Source of the DNA: Saprospiraceae bacterium | GTDB lineage: Bacteria; Bacteroidota; Bacteroidia; Chitinophagales; Saprospiraceae | Direction: 5' to 3' | DNA length: 14,848 bases | NCBI GenBank assembly: GCA_013001805.1 | Contig: JABDLW010000653.1 | Span: 1 to 14,848, forward strand | In this document: positions 1 to 7,534 of the stretch, in pieces | Layout: every line of letters begins with the position of its first letter | Position numbering within the stretch: position 1 is the stretch's first letter | Position numbers and translations under genes: made by a program | The notes under the pieces: model-generated | Databases searched by the model: none | The model's input: only the letters and a program-made list of their open reading frames with translations | What the model was told of the DNA's origin: nothing

Positions 1-391
1 GCACATAGGCACCTAGAATAAAAAGGTAATTGAGCGCATTAAGGATAAGAAAAACTGTAGAGCAACGCGCTAAATTAAAGTCTCGTATGTTAATATTACG
101 AGCAATTAAATACAACAAAAAGAGAGATAGCCAGTACATGGCCTTTTGTATGACGATAGTGGGGTGCGAGGCCCATAGATATGATGCAAATTGTAAAAAA
201 ACAAATGCGACCAACACCAAATCCAGCCACCGAACCTTGATTTTTTCCGGTTGCAATGGGAGCAAAGTAATGGCTCCAAACAATATGGTCAGAACCATAA
301 GGAGGCTCCTCCATGCTGCAAATTCGGGAATTGGCACTAGAAGAAATACGGTACTGCCGCACGCGAAAAAGATCCAATGAAGATTCTTCAT
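1..391 (-). CDS. O-antigen ligase/polymerase-like membrane protein, 5' part only
   Basis: The reading frame begins at ATG 391 and stays open to the window edge, giving 130 residues without a stop; the gene continues leftward. An in-frame TAA lies directly before the ATG, which fixes the start. The protein is very hydrophobic, with about five likely membrane helices near residues 6-22, 27-45, 56-74, 80-97 and 109-129. A Trp-Ala-Ser-His-Pro motif (73-77) follows helix three, and a short polar link then precedes helix four. This helix spacing with a W-(A/S)-x-x-P loop is typical of the N-terminal part of the O-antigen ligase/Wzy superfamily, which joins or polymerises surface glycans in the inner membrane with undecaprenyl-linked substrates. 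The signature periplasmic loop of that family would lie outside the window, so the family call is an inference from topology. It starts 58 bp after the aconitase stop, on the same strand. Confidence 0.68.
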   Translation of the reverse strand, partial: MKNLHWIFFACGSTVFLLVPIPEFAAWRSLLMVLTILFGAITLLPLQPEKIKVRWLDLVLVAFVFLQFASYLWASHPTIVIQKAMYWLSLFLLYLIARNINIRDFNLARCSTVFLILNALNYLFILGAYV

Positions 392-417
392 TTACTTCAT
401 TATTCCGGCCTTGTTTT

Positions 418-432
418 GTGCCAAGATGGCAC
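418..432. repeat. Short perfect inverted repeat between aconitase and the membrane protein gene
   Basis: GTGCCA and TGGCAC form a perfect 6-bp stem around a 3-base loop, within the 58-bp spacer. On the minus strand it is followed by A-rich sequence, not a T-run, so it is not a canonical terminator of the aconitase gene. It may be a small mRNA hairpin or chance. Confidence 0.3.
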
Positions 433-449
433 TTTGAGGTCACTGATGT

Positions 450-2714
450 CTATGCCTGCTCTGTCCTGATTTTGTTCAAGGCACTACCCGCTTTCACCCA
501 GCTTATCTGAGCTTCATTGTACGTATGCAAAAGCGCAAATTCTTCGCTGGTGCCATCGGCATGATTCAGCTTACAAGTGATTGGTTTGCCCGGAGTCATT
601 TGGTCAAAATCTATAAAATCAACGGTATCGTCCTGCCTCACTTTATCATAGTCTATAGGATTTGCGAATGTGAGAGCCAACATTCCCTGCTTTTTTAGAT
701 TGGTCTCATGTATACGGGCAAAGCTCTTGACCACAACGGCTTTAACGCCCAGAAAACGTGGTTCCATGGCAGCATGTTCACGTGAGGAACCCTCTCCATA
801 GTTTTCTTCACCAAATACAATCGTACCTATGCCGGCTTTCTGATACGTACGAGCAGAATCTGGAACCGGCATGTATTTGTTTTCCACGTAATTAAGCACG
901 CTGTTTGCCTGCTCATTAAAATAGTTTATAGCTCCAATGAGACAATTATTAGAAATATTTTCGAGGTGACCACGATATTTCAACCAGGGTCCGGCCATGG
1001 AAATATGATCTGTTGTGCATTTCCCTTTGGCTTTAATCAATATACGCATGCCTTCCACCTGATCCTGCGTGATGACAGAGAAGGGTGTGAGTAATTGTAG
1101 TCGATCACTAGATGGATTTACCGAGACTTCTACCGATTGTCCATTTTCAGCCGGAGGTTGAAATCCGGCATCTTCCACAGCGAAGCCTTTAGGTGGCAAT
1201 TCGATTCCCACCGGGGCGGAAAGCATTACTTTTTCACCTTCGGTATTCGTGAGCGAATCTGTGAGCGGATTGAAGGTCAGAGACCCCGACATGGCCATGG
1301 CGGTTACAATTTCGGGTGATGCGACAAAAGCGTGCGTTGCCGGGTTCCCATCATTTCTTTTCGAGAAATTTCGATTGAAAGAGGTAATGATGCTATTTTT
1401 CCGCTTTGGATCATCGGTATGGCGTGCCCATTGACCTATGCAAGGTCCACATGCGTTGGCCAGGACGACTCCTCCGATAGCTTCAAAGGCATCCAGAATG
1501 CCATCTCTGGCAACCGTGTAGCGTATTTGTTCGGATCCTGGTGTAATCGTAAATTCAGACTGCACTTTGATTTTCTTATCCCGGGCTTGCTCAGCTAAAG
1601 AAGCGGCACGGGAAAGATCCTCATAGGAAGAGTTAGTGCATGAACCGATCAAACCTACTTCCAGCTTTTCAGGATAATCGTTTTCCTTCACTGCAGCGGC
1701 AAACTTCGAAATCGGCCAGGCCAGGTCTGGAGTATATGGTCCGTTTATATGTGGTTCCAAAGTCGAAAGGTCGATTTCGATAACACGATCAAAATATTGC
1801 TCCGGGTCGGAATAGCATTCCGGATCACCAGTAAGATGTCCGGCTACAGCATCTGCCAGCCCAGCTACATCGGCCCTCTCGGTAGCCCTTAAGTATCTGC
1901 TCATTGATTCATCATATCCAAATGTGGAGGTGGTCGCCCCAATTTCGGCTCCCATATTGCAAATAGTCCCTTTACCTGTACACGATAAGGACTGAGCTCC
2001 CGGACCAAAATACTCAACAATGGCTCCGGTGCCTCCCTTTACAGTCAGAATACCGGCCACTTTTAGTATGACATCCTTTGAAGAAGTCCAACCACTCATT
2101 TGGCCTGTGAGTTTTACTCCTATTACTTTGGGCATTTTCAACTCCCATGGCATGTCAGCCATAACATCTACCGCATCTGCTCCACCTACACCAATGGCGA
2201 CCATTCCCAGACCCCCTGCATTTGGAGTGTGTGAATCAGTGCCAATCATCATACCACCGGGAAAAGCATAGTTTTCCAGGACAATCTGGTGAATGATGCC
2301 AGCTCCTGGTTTCCAAAAACCAATGCCATACTTATTGGAGACAGATGCTAGAAAGTCATAAACCTCTGAGTTAACATCGTTTGCTTTTTTCAGATCAGCG
2401 TCTGCGCCGGTTTCAGCCAAAATCAGGTGATCACAATGCACTGTTGAGGGAACGGCAACCGTCTTTTTTCCTGCCATCATAAATTGCAATAGAGCCATCT
2501 GTGCCGTCGCATCCTGCATGGCGACACGGTCCGGGGCAAAGAATACATAGTCCTTTCCACGGCTGAACGATTGCAACGGTGATTCCTTGTGCAGATGTGC
2601 ATACAAAATCTTCTCGGTGAGCGTCAGTGGTTTATTCAGTGTTTTTCGAACTGCAGCGAGTTTTACCGGAAGACTTTCGTAGAAAGTCTTGATCATATTT
2701 ATATCAAATGCCAT
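450..2714 (-). CDS. acn: Aconitate hydratase (mitochondrial-type aconitase)
   Basis: This 754-residue protein interconverts citrate and isocitrate through cis-aconitate in the TCA cycle, in the cytoplasm. The three [4Fe-4S] cysteine ligands are visible: C359 in the GSCTN motif, and C422 and C425 in the NACGPCIGQW motif. Other active-site signatures are QDAT (67-70), VHCDH (92-96), GTDSHTPNAGG (158-168) and the swivel-domain SSRE (643-646). Length and residue numbering follow the mitochondrial-type family almost one to one, rather than the longer AcnA/IRP type of about 890 residues or AcnB. Domains 1-3 span roughly residues 1-500 and the swivel domain 530-754. The start is the ATG at 2714, which gives MAFDINMIK; no strong Shine-Dalgarno sequence is seen. 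It follows the GCS2-CBS gene by 112 bp on the same strand and could be co-transcribed or have its own promoter in that gap. It looks intact. Confidence 0.97.
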   Translation of the reverse strand: MAFDINMIKTFYESLPVKLAAVRKTLNKPLTLTEKILYAHLHKESPLQSFSRGKDYVFFAPDRVAMQDATAQMALLQFMMAGKKTVAVPSTVHCDHLILAETGADADLKKANDVNSEVYDFLASVSNKYGIGFWKPGAGIIHQIVLENYAFPGGMMIGTDSHTPNAGGLGMVAIGVGGADAVDVMADMPWELKMPKVIGVKLTGQMSGWTSSKDVILKVAGILTVKGGTGAIVEYFGPGAQSLSCTGKGTICNMGAEIGATTSTFGYDESMSRYLRATERADVAGLADAVAGHLTGDPECYSDPEQYFDRVIEIDLSTLEPHINGPYTPDLAWPISKFAAAVKENDYPEKLEVGLIGSCTNSSYEDLSRAASLAEQARDKKIKVQSEFTITPGSEQIRYTVARDGILDAFEAIGGVVLANACGPCIGQWARHTDDPKRKNSIITSFNRNFSKRNDGNPATHAFVASPEIVTAMAMSGSLTFNPLTDSLTNTEGEKVMLSAPVGIELPPKGFAVEDAGFQPPAENGQSVEVSVNPSSDRLQLLTPFSVITQDQVEGMRILIKAKGKCTTDHISMAGPWLKYRGHLENISNNCLIGAINYFNEQANSVLNYVENKYMPVPDSARTYQKAGIGTIVFGEENYGEGSSREHAAMEPRFLGVKAVVVKSFARIHETNLKKQGMLALTFANPIDYDKVRQDDTVDFIDFDQMTPGKPITCKLNHADGTSEEFALLHTYNEAQISWVKAGSALNKIRTEQA

Positions 2715-2826
2715 ATTTTTCTCTTTAAAGTTCTCTTTTTATCGGACTGCAAAATAGTATATTTTGGGGATCTGTCCCATCTCCTCTTAGACGCAGTTAC
2801 GGTGAAATCAAGTGCAATGCTGCAGA

Positions 2827-4758
2827 TCAGTTGTGATTCACCACCTTTTCCAGGCGATCCAATAATCTGGCAGTTATTCGGAGAAAATCCATCTCGGTTA
2901 TTATGCCTATAAGCTCATTTTGTTCATTGGTCACTGGCAGTGCACCAAGCTGGTTTTCTCTCATCTTATGCATTGCTTCCTTGACCGATGCCTCGGAAGA
3001 AATCGTCTTAGGTTCTTTGATCATGATTTCCTCCACAGTAACCGTCTTTTGTTTCTTCTTTTCTTTGATTAGTTCTCTGATAATTAATCTACTGGTCACC
3101 AAACCCACTAGTTTACCTTTTTCATCTTCCACTGGCATATAGCGGATTTTTCGCCAATCCATCATTTCTCCCACCAATTCGATGATGTCTTCTTTTTGGA
3201 CCGTGAAGAGATCGGTAGTCATACATTCACCTACGGTTAGATTGAGAGGTTTATATTCAGCCAGGTCTTTGCTTTCCGGACTTGGCCAATCATGAATTGG
3301 GGTCTCATTTAATTGATTTTGCAACATCGTTGCAGTAATCGTGGTGAGTGCCTCGTCTTTTCCCACCTCATTCAATAGTTTGGTGTAACCCCTAAGTAAC
3401 CAACGGGCTCCATTCATGTGTTTATTAGCACGAGCCTCGATCACACCAAGGTAACGCTCAATATCGTGACTATTTACGTTTCGCAATTCCAAGCCCCGGC
3501 GGGCCACCGGTAACAACTCCTTCTTAACTAGATCAATAGCGGAAATCTTCGTGTCATTTAACCAACTAAAAGTGGTGTCAATTCCATAATTAGCAGCTTT
3601 CATGAAGTTGTCCCGGGCTTCAGCAAACAGAATATGCTTTGAGATGTCTTCGTATTTTTCGTCAAATCCTATCATTAAACCGAGCCAAAAAGCTGCATTT
3701 GCTACTTCATCCAGGACCGTTGGTCCGGCAGGTAATACTCTATTCTCAATGCGCAGGTGTGGTTTCCCATTTTCACTAATGCCATAACAAGGTCGATTCC
3801 ACCGATAAACTGTTGAATTATGGACCTGCAAGGCCTTCAGTTTAGGGATTTCACCATTGGCCACTTTCTTTAGCGAGTCCTCATGGGTGTCACTACTCAT
3901 GAGAACCCTATGCCGCGCAATATCATCCCGGTAAATATCTAAGATGCTGTCCTTGAGCCAGTCATTTCCAAAATCCACCCTGGGTGATCGTTCTCTGAGG
4001 TGCTTGTGTGACGACCGGGTATCTATAGATTGCTGGAACATTGCTATGCGGGATTCGTGCCAAAGACGCCTACCAAAAACCAGCGGTGAATTAGCGGCAA
4101 TGGCCATGACTGGTCCCGCCAGTGCCTGGGCAATATTGTATTTTTTCACAAATTCCTGCGCGGTGACCTGGAGATGCACCTGAAAGCTGGTATTGCAAGC
4201 CTCCAGCATGGGTGAATCATGTTTCAAAATTAATTCGTCAATACCTGAAATTCTAAGTTGGTATTCCGATCCCAATAATTGCTGATTTATGGCACTCATC
4301 AGTGCCTTGTACCTTTCTTTCGGAGTCAAATTATCCAATGATAAATCCGATTTTCGCAAGGTGGGCAGGATACCCGTAAGCAGGGGAGCTGCTTCCAAGG
4401 TGGCCAGATTTTCACGGATAATGGCAAGTCGCTGCAACGTTTCTTTCTCCAGATTGCTCAGGCAAGGACCGGTAAATTCCTGGGGAGTGAGCGTGATCTC
4501 CAAATTGAATTGAGCAAGCTCAGATTCAAGCCATGGATAGTCCTTCATCAACTCCATTGCTTGCAGGGCCACCGTCGCTATTTTGTGATTCTTATCTACC
4601 AGGACCATCTCCTGTTCAGCACCAATTCGCATCACATCCTCCTCGAACCAATTCTCTTGTATCATTTGGTCAAAGGCATGTACATCATCAAGTAATGACC
4701 GGATAAATGATCTTAGCTCTTCTTTGTCACTCGGTAGATGTACTTTTTGTTCACCCAT
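2827..4758 (-). CDS. GCS2-family carboxylate-amine ligase fused to two CBS domains
   Basis: Residues about 10-450 of this 643-residue protein resemble the glutamate-cysteine ligase family 2 fold (GCS2, YbdK-like, ATP-grasp-related carboxylate-amine ligases). Visible motifs are RIGAEQE (44-50), FNLEITL (84-90), SFQVHLQV (191-198), AANSPLVFG (221-229) and LRIENRVLPAGP (335-346). Residues about 507-565 and 573-640 form two CBS domains, which usually bind adenine nucleotides and control an attached catalytic domain. Family knowledge suggests ATP-dependent amide-bond formation, but the substrate is unknown; it should not be called a proven gamma-glutamylcysteine synthetase. The frame is open back to an ATG at 4887, but those first 43 codons run through a terminator hairpin and read as spacer, so I choose the ATG at 4758 (MGEQKV). 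There is no convincing Shine-Dalgarno at either start. Aconitase follows 112 bp downstream. Confidence 0.85.
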   Translation of the reverse strand: MGEQKVHLPSDKEELRSFIRSLLDDVHAFDQMIQENWFEEDVMRIGAEQEMVLVDKNHKIATVALQAMELMKDYPWLESELAQFNLEITLTPQEFTGPCLSNLEKETLQRLAIIRENLATLEAAPLLTGILPTLRKSDLSLDNLTPKERYKALMSAINQQLLGSEYQLRISGIDELILKHDSPMLEACNTSFQVHLQVTAQEFVKKYNIAQALAGPVMAIAANSPLVFGRRLWHESRIAMFQQSIDTRSSHKHLRERSPRVDFGNDWLKDSILDIYRDDIARHRVLMSSDTHEDSLKKVANGEIPKLKALQVHNSTVYRWNRPCYGISENGKPHLRIENRVLPAGPTVLDEVANAAFWLGLMIGFDEKYEDISKHILFAEARDNFMKAANYGIDTTFSWLNDTKISAIDLVKKELLPVARRGLELRNVNSHDIERYLGVIEARANKHMNGARWLLRGYTKLLNEVGKDEALTTITATMLQNQLNETPIHDWPSPESKDLAEYKPLNLTVGECMTTDLFTVQKEDIIELVGEMMDWRKIRYMPVEDEKGKLVGLVTSRLIIRELIKEKKKQKTVTVEEIMIKEPKTISSEASVKEAMHKMRENQLGALPVTNEQNELIGIITEMDFLRITARLLDRLEKVVNHN

Positions 4759-4861
4759 GTGCAGGGTCAGTTTTTCTGGTAAAATCGTCGGTTGAACTTC
4801 AAGTTGTAAAAATAAGTTGGCTTTCTTGAAATTGAAGGCTTGATTTTTGGTATTGGATACA

Positions 4862-4897
4862 AAAAAACCCTTGACATTTAATGCCAAGGGTCATTTT
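4862..4897 (-). terminator. Rho-independent terminator after the anti-sigma-like gene
   Basis: ACCCTTG (4867-4873) pairs with CAAGGGT (4885-4891). After one mismatch, CAT pairs with ATG inside, leaving a 3-base loop. On the minus strand the stem is followed by six T residues, and it lies 17 bp past the stop at 4914. A T-run on the plus strand also makes it potentially bidirectional, though no plus-strand gene ends here. Confidence 0.85.
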
Positions 4898-4913
4898 TTT
4901 CCAGACCGGTACG

Positions 4914-5147
4914 TCAGTTCAACACGAAGGAAGATCGTCTACTGTAGTCTAATATGCTGTTTAAGCAGCCATTTGACGGAGAGAATGTCACTTTTGGAAG
5001 TTCCTGAGCAGCCATTTGAAGTGCTTTAAACTCTTCATTAAGCTCATAATCAAAGGTCATTTCTTCCTTCAGTTCTTTCGCCTCATCAGGTGAAACCTCC
5101 CGGTAAACTAATCGTACTAAGTCGTTAAGTGTGTAGTTTTGCGTCAT
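4914..5147 (-). CDS. Small anti-sigma-like conserved protein
   Basis: This 77-residue acidic protein begins MTQNYTLNDLVRLVYREVSP and has no membrane segment or metal-binding motif. The pattern 'tLNDLVR.vY.E.s..Ea.el', followed by a helix with DYELNEEF and ending in 'NSILDYSRR' near residues 63-71, is one I associate with a widespread family of short Bacteroidota proteins. These look like the N-terminal helices of anti-sigma factors but lack the membrane anchor. The function is not established; an anti-sigma or adaptor role is inference. It starts at an ATG at 5147, and its own terminator follows 17 bp after the stop, so it appears to be a single-gene transcript. Upstream lie 171 bp without a gene. 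Real coding is supported by the terminator placement and the family resemblance. Confidence 0.75.
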   Translation of the reverse strand: MTQNYTLNDLVRLVYREVSPDEAKELKEEMTFDYELNEEFKALQMAAQELPKVTFSPSNGCLNSILDYSRRSSFVLN

Positions 5148-5318
5148 ACAATAAGCTTTGGTTAATTAAACATGCCATATAAACTTGCACTACTCTGTTA
5201 TTATTGTCCGCAGGTCGGTCCGAAAGTGTTAAATTTTAATTTTAACTAACTCATATACAAAGGAATCCGCATGCATTGAGTGGGAATCCAATCACAATTC
5301 TTTGGGGTCTCAGGTATT
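5148..5318. other. Intergenic spacer, 171 bp
   Basis: This gap lies between the ATL stop and the start of the small anti-sigma-like gene, both on the minus strand. It must carry the promoter of the small gene. I see no clear TAnnTTTG element, no strong hairpin and no coding potential in it. Confidence 0.5.
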
Positions 5319-5663
5319 TTACAGGTCGACATCTTGTCCTTTGAGCTCTTTCGCAGGAACCCATAGTCGCATTGTGAATTCATAGACGCGATGGTTGATC
5401 ACTTTCACACCTTCCCTTTCCAAGAGATCCTGCATTTTTTGCGGTGGTCTGAATTGATGTCTACCACTTAATTCACCTTTGTGATTTACCACTCGATGAG
5501 CCGGAACATCAGGTATTGAACCAAGTTGGGATAGTGCATAACCTACCATTCGGGCTGATCCCAGAGCCAGGTAATCAGCGATGTGACCATAGGTGGTCAC
5601 TCGCCCCTTTGGAATCTGCTTCGTAACTTCGTAAACCCAATCGTAGTAATTTTTTGTTTTCAT
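5319..5663 (-). CDS. Alkyltransferase-like protein (ATL), O6-alkylguanine binding
   Basis: This 114-residue protein has the fold of the DNA-binding domain of O6-methylguanine-DNA methyltransferase. The motif holding the alkyl-acceptor cysteine (PCHR in true methyltransferases) is PAHR here (54-57), with Ala at 55, so it cannot take up the methyl group. That substitution marks the ATL family, which binds O6-alkylguanine, bends the DNA and directs nucleotide excision repair to the lesion. Tyr25 in RVTTYG and Arg38 in GSARMVG match the base-flipping tyrosine and arginine finger of known ATLs. The ATG at 5663 (MKTKNYYDW) gives the usual family length; the upstream extension to 5771 is antisense to the neighbouring gene and does not resemble the family. 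The divergent TIM-barrel gene starts only 12 bp away. The gene looks intact. Confidence 0.92.
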   Translation of the reverse strand: MKTKNYYDWVYEVTKQIPKGRVTTYGHIADYLALGSARMVGYALSQLGSIPDVPAHRVVNHKGELSGRHQFRPPQKMQDLLEREGVKVINHRVYEFTMRLWVPAKELKGQDVDL

Positions 5664-5675
5664 TGGATTCTGGAT

Positions 5676-6248
5676 ATGAAACTGATAGCTACCAATATAA
5701 GTAATTTGACCGATGCCCGCTTCTTCGCTGCATATTTGCCCGAAATCATGGTGTTGCCTGCATTGAAGCATGATGAGTCGATAGCAGATCGACTACAATG
5801 GTTTGATCAGATAAGATCATGGATCGAAGGGCCTGAATGGGCTTTGACATGCACCTCCTATCCTTCGGAAAAAGACATGGAAATGATGTCCGAATCAGGC
5901 ATTGCAACTATCCTCCATTCATGCGATATTGCTGATTTCAAAGCAGTAGCTGGCTTTAGAAATTTTCTTATTTCCAACGTGGGGGATCCGGATCTGAAAA
6001 ACCTTCCTTCCCAAGCCATAGATGCATTGATCGTAACCGATGTAAACATAGGTTACGATGATCCTACGAATCGTTTGCCGGCTGATCCGCCAATATATCT
6101 GGAGGTAAAGAGTATGCAACATTGGCTACGAGTGAAATGCTGGGCCGACAGAATTTGCGGAATTGTTTTGAGAGGTGGGGAAGAGGAAAAAGTAGGTATT
6201 AAGTCTTATGATCAGCTAAGGGAAGTATGTGAAGCCATTATGGATTAA
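5676..6248 (+). CDS. TrpF-like TIM-barrel protein, probably not a PRA isomerase
   Basis: The product has 190 residues. Its start, MKLIATNISNLTDARFFAAY, lines up with the opening of phosphoribosylanthranilate isomerase (K-I-C-G-I-T-N-x-x-D-A), and the end (GIVLRGGEEEKVGIK, about 162-176) resembles the last strands of that barrel, where TrpF binds phosphate. However, the catalytic Cys position of TrpF holds Thr6 and the next Gly is Asn7, so it probably does not catalyse the tryptophan-pathway reaction. No other trp gene is present. The ATG at 5676 is chosen because residues from there match the family; the 31 upstream codons in the open frame lie inside the oppositely oriented ATL gene. Its stop overlaps the 3' end of yqeY by 11 bp on the other strand. 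The actual function is unknown. Confidence 0.72.
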   Translation: MKLIATNISNLTDARFFAAYLPEIMVLPALKHDESIADRLQWFDQIRSWIEGPEWALTCTSYPSEKDMEMMSESGIATILHSCDIADFKAVAGFRNFLISNVGDPDLKNLPSQAIDALIVTDVNIGYDDPTNRLPADPPIYLEVKSMQHWLRVKCWADRICGIVLRGGEEEKVGIKSYDQLREVCEAIMD

Positions 6249-6687
6249 GATTCTGCCGCACCAGTTGTGCCAGCAATTTGCCATCGATTCGTCCTCCAGC
6301 TTTAGACTTAGCCATGCTCATTACTGCACCCATGTCCTTCATTGATGACGCGCCAACTTCTTTAATAATATTCAGTACAAAGTGCTCGGCCTCTTCGGGC
6401 GACATTGGTTGAGGCAGATATTTTTCGATTACAGCGATTTCTTCCTCTTCTACCTTCGCCAGGTCGGAACGATTCTGCTTAATGTAGATTTCTAAAGATT
6501 CTTTTCGAGACTTTACCAGTTTTTGTAATAGTTTGATCTCATCTTCGCTATCCATTTCCTTACCACTTCCATCGGTTTTGCGCAATAAAATGGCAGATTT
6601 AATGGCTCGAATGGAGCGTAAGGCAGCCTGATCTTTCGCTTTCATTGCACTCTTTAGATCTTCACTGATTTGTTGCTCTAAAGTCAT
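6238..6687 (-). CDS. yqeY: GatB/YqeY domain-containing protein
   Basis: This 149-residue soluble protein is nearly all helix and belongs to the YqeY family, whose helical domain is also found at the C-terminus of the GatB subunit of tRNA-dependent amidotransferases. Family traits seen are MTLEQQISEDLKSAMKAKD at the start, RSIRAIKSAI (24-33), EKYLPQPMSPEEAE (88-101), and a GASSMKDMGAVMSMAKSKAGG stretch with a final DGKLLAQLVRQNL. Stand-alone YqeY proteins are thought to bind tRNA or aid aminoacyl-tRNA metabolism, but no reaction is established. It starts at ATG 6687, 14 bp downstream of rsmA on the same strand, so the two likely form an operon. Its last 11 bases overlap the end of the convergent TIM-barrel gene, and no terminator is visible there. 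Confidence 0.93.
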   Translation of the reverse strand: MTLEQQISEDLKSAMKAKDQAALRSIRAIKSAILLRKTDGSGKEMDSEDEIKLLQKLVKSRKESLEIYIKQNRSDLAKVEEEEIAVIEKYLPQPMSPEEAEHFVLNIIKEVGASSMKDMGAVMSMAKSKAGGRIDGKLLAQLVRQNLNP

Positions 6688-6701
6688 TGGTTGGAATTGT
6701 T

Positions 6702-7478
6702 TTATTGAATGCCTTGCAAAGATATCAATCTTCTGCTCAGCTCGAGAAAGTCCGTTACAGATAGTTGTTCGGGTCTTTTATTGAGACTTGGGTCATCTGG
6801 AGGTAAAATACCCGTCCATAATGATTTGATTGAGTTTCGCAGCATTTTTCTCCGTTGCCCAAATGCAAGTTTAACCACATTACGTAGCATTTTTTCCAAA
6901 GACGGTTCGATTTGAACCGGTCTGGCCACTAGCCTAATTACCGCTGATGTAACTTTTGGTGGTGGTGAAAAAGAACCAGGTGCCACTGAGAAGAGATATT
7001 CCACCGTATAAAACGTTTGCATAAGGACACTGAGAATCCCATAAGTTTTGCTACCATGTCCCGACGCGACTCTTTGAGCCACTTCTTTCTGAAACATTCC
7101 CACCATCTGTGGAATCAATGGTCGATTGTCCAGCATTTTGAAAAGGATCTGACTGGAAATATTATATGGGAAATTTCCAATTAGGCTGAAGGGTTTTTTT
7201 ACCAGGGATTTCAAATCTATTTTGAGAAAATTGGCATGTATGATCTGTTTGCCCTGGTGCTCAAATCTCTCGCTCAGCAGCTCAATCATATCGCGATCGG
7301 TTTCGATCATAATCAATGTCGGATACAACTCAAGTAAGAATTGGGTAAGCATACCTTTCCCGGGACCTACCTCTACCACCTGCTCCACTCCATCCATATT
7401 AATTAATGAATTGGCAATCCGGGAGGCGATGGCCGGTTGGATCAAAAAATGTTGGCCAAGGCTTTTCTTTGCTTTCAT
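6702..7478 (-). CDS. rsmA: 16S rRNA (adenine1518/1519-N6)-dimethyltransferase RsmA (KsgA)
   Basis: RsmA uses S-adenosylmethionine to dimethylate two adjacent adenines in helix 45 of 16S rRNA, a late check in 30S subunit assembly. The 258-residue protein has KKSLGQHFL near the N-terminus, the SAM-binding motif EVGPGKG (36-42), the acidic MIETD (57-61), the catalytic NFPY motif (102-105) and FSPPPKVTSAV (170-180), followed by the C-terminal helical domain with FGQRRKMLRNSIK (206-218). Length fits the family. The start is ATG 7478 (MKAKKSLGQHF), the usual N-terminus. The divergent pdxA gene starts 57 bp away; yqeY follows 14 bp downstream. A -7-like sequence, CATCTTTG, is present on the minus strand at 7526-7519 and may drive this gene. 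Nothing appears damaged. Confidence 0.97.
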   Translation of the reverse strand: MKAKKSLGQHFLIQPAIASRIANSLINMDGVEQVVEVGPGKGMLTQFLLELYPTLIMIETDRDMIELLSERFEHQGKQIIHANFLKIDLKSLVKKPFSLIGNFPYNISSQILFKMLDNRPLIPQMVGMFQKEVAQRVASGHGSKTYGILSVLMQTFYTVEYLFSVAPGSFSPPPKVTSAVIRLVARPVQIEPSLEKMLRNVVKLAFGQRRKMLRNSIKSLWTGILPPDDPSLNKRPEQLSVTDFLELSRRLISLQGIQ

Positions 7479-7507
7479 TGATAGGGCTCAAAAATAATCT
7501 ATCTTCG
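7478..7507 (+). promoter_or_regulatory. Candidate Bacteroidota-type promoter for pdxA
   Basis: TTG at 7478-7480 and TATCTTCG at 7500-7507 are separated by 19 bp and match the Bacteroidota pattern TTTG-N19-21-TAnnTTTG at most positions (one mismatch in the -7 element). The -7 box lies 27 bp before the pdxA ATG. The -33 box overlaps the start codon of rsmA on the other strand, so the two divergent genes share this short region. Assigned by eye only. Confidence 0.42.
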
Positions 7508-7534
7508 CGATTTGTAGCCAAAGATGTATTCATC

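Noticed and set aside
30..380. Plus-strand 116-residue open frame
   Set aside because: It is antisense to the partial membrane protein gene and has no recognisable features.
96..443. Minus-strand 115-residue open frame starting at 443
   Set aside because: It is a shifted frame of the membrane protein gene beginning at 391; its residues show no family pattern, whereas the adjacent frame gives a clean series of membrane helices.
5664..5771. N-terminal extension of the ATL protein by 36 residues
   Set aside because: The extension is antisense to the TIM-barrel gene and lacks family similarity; ATL proteins usually have about 110 residues.
7406..7534. N-terminal extension of PdxA by 43 residues
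   Set aside because: These codons run antisense through the rsmA start and do not resemble PdxA; the ATG at 7535 gives the normal N-terminus.
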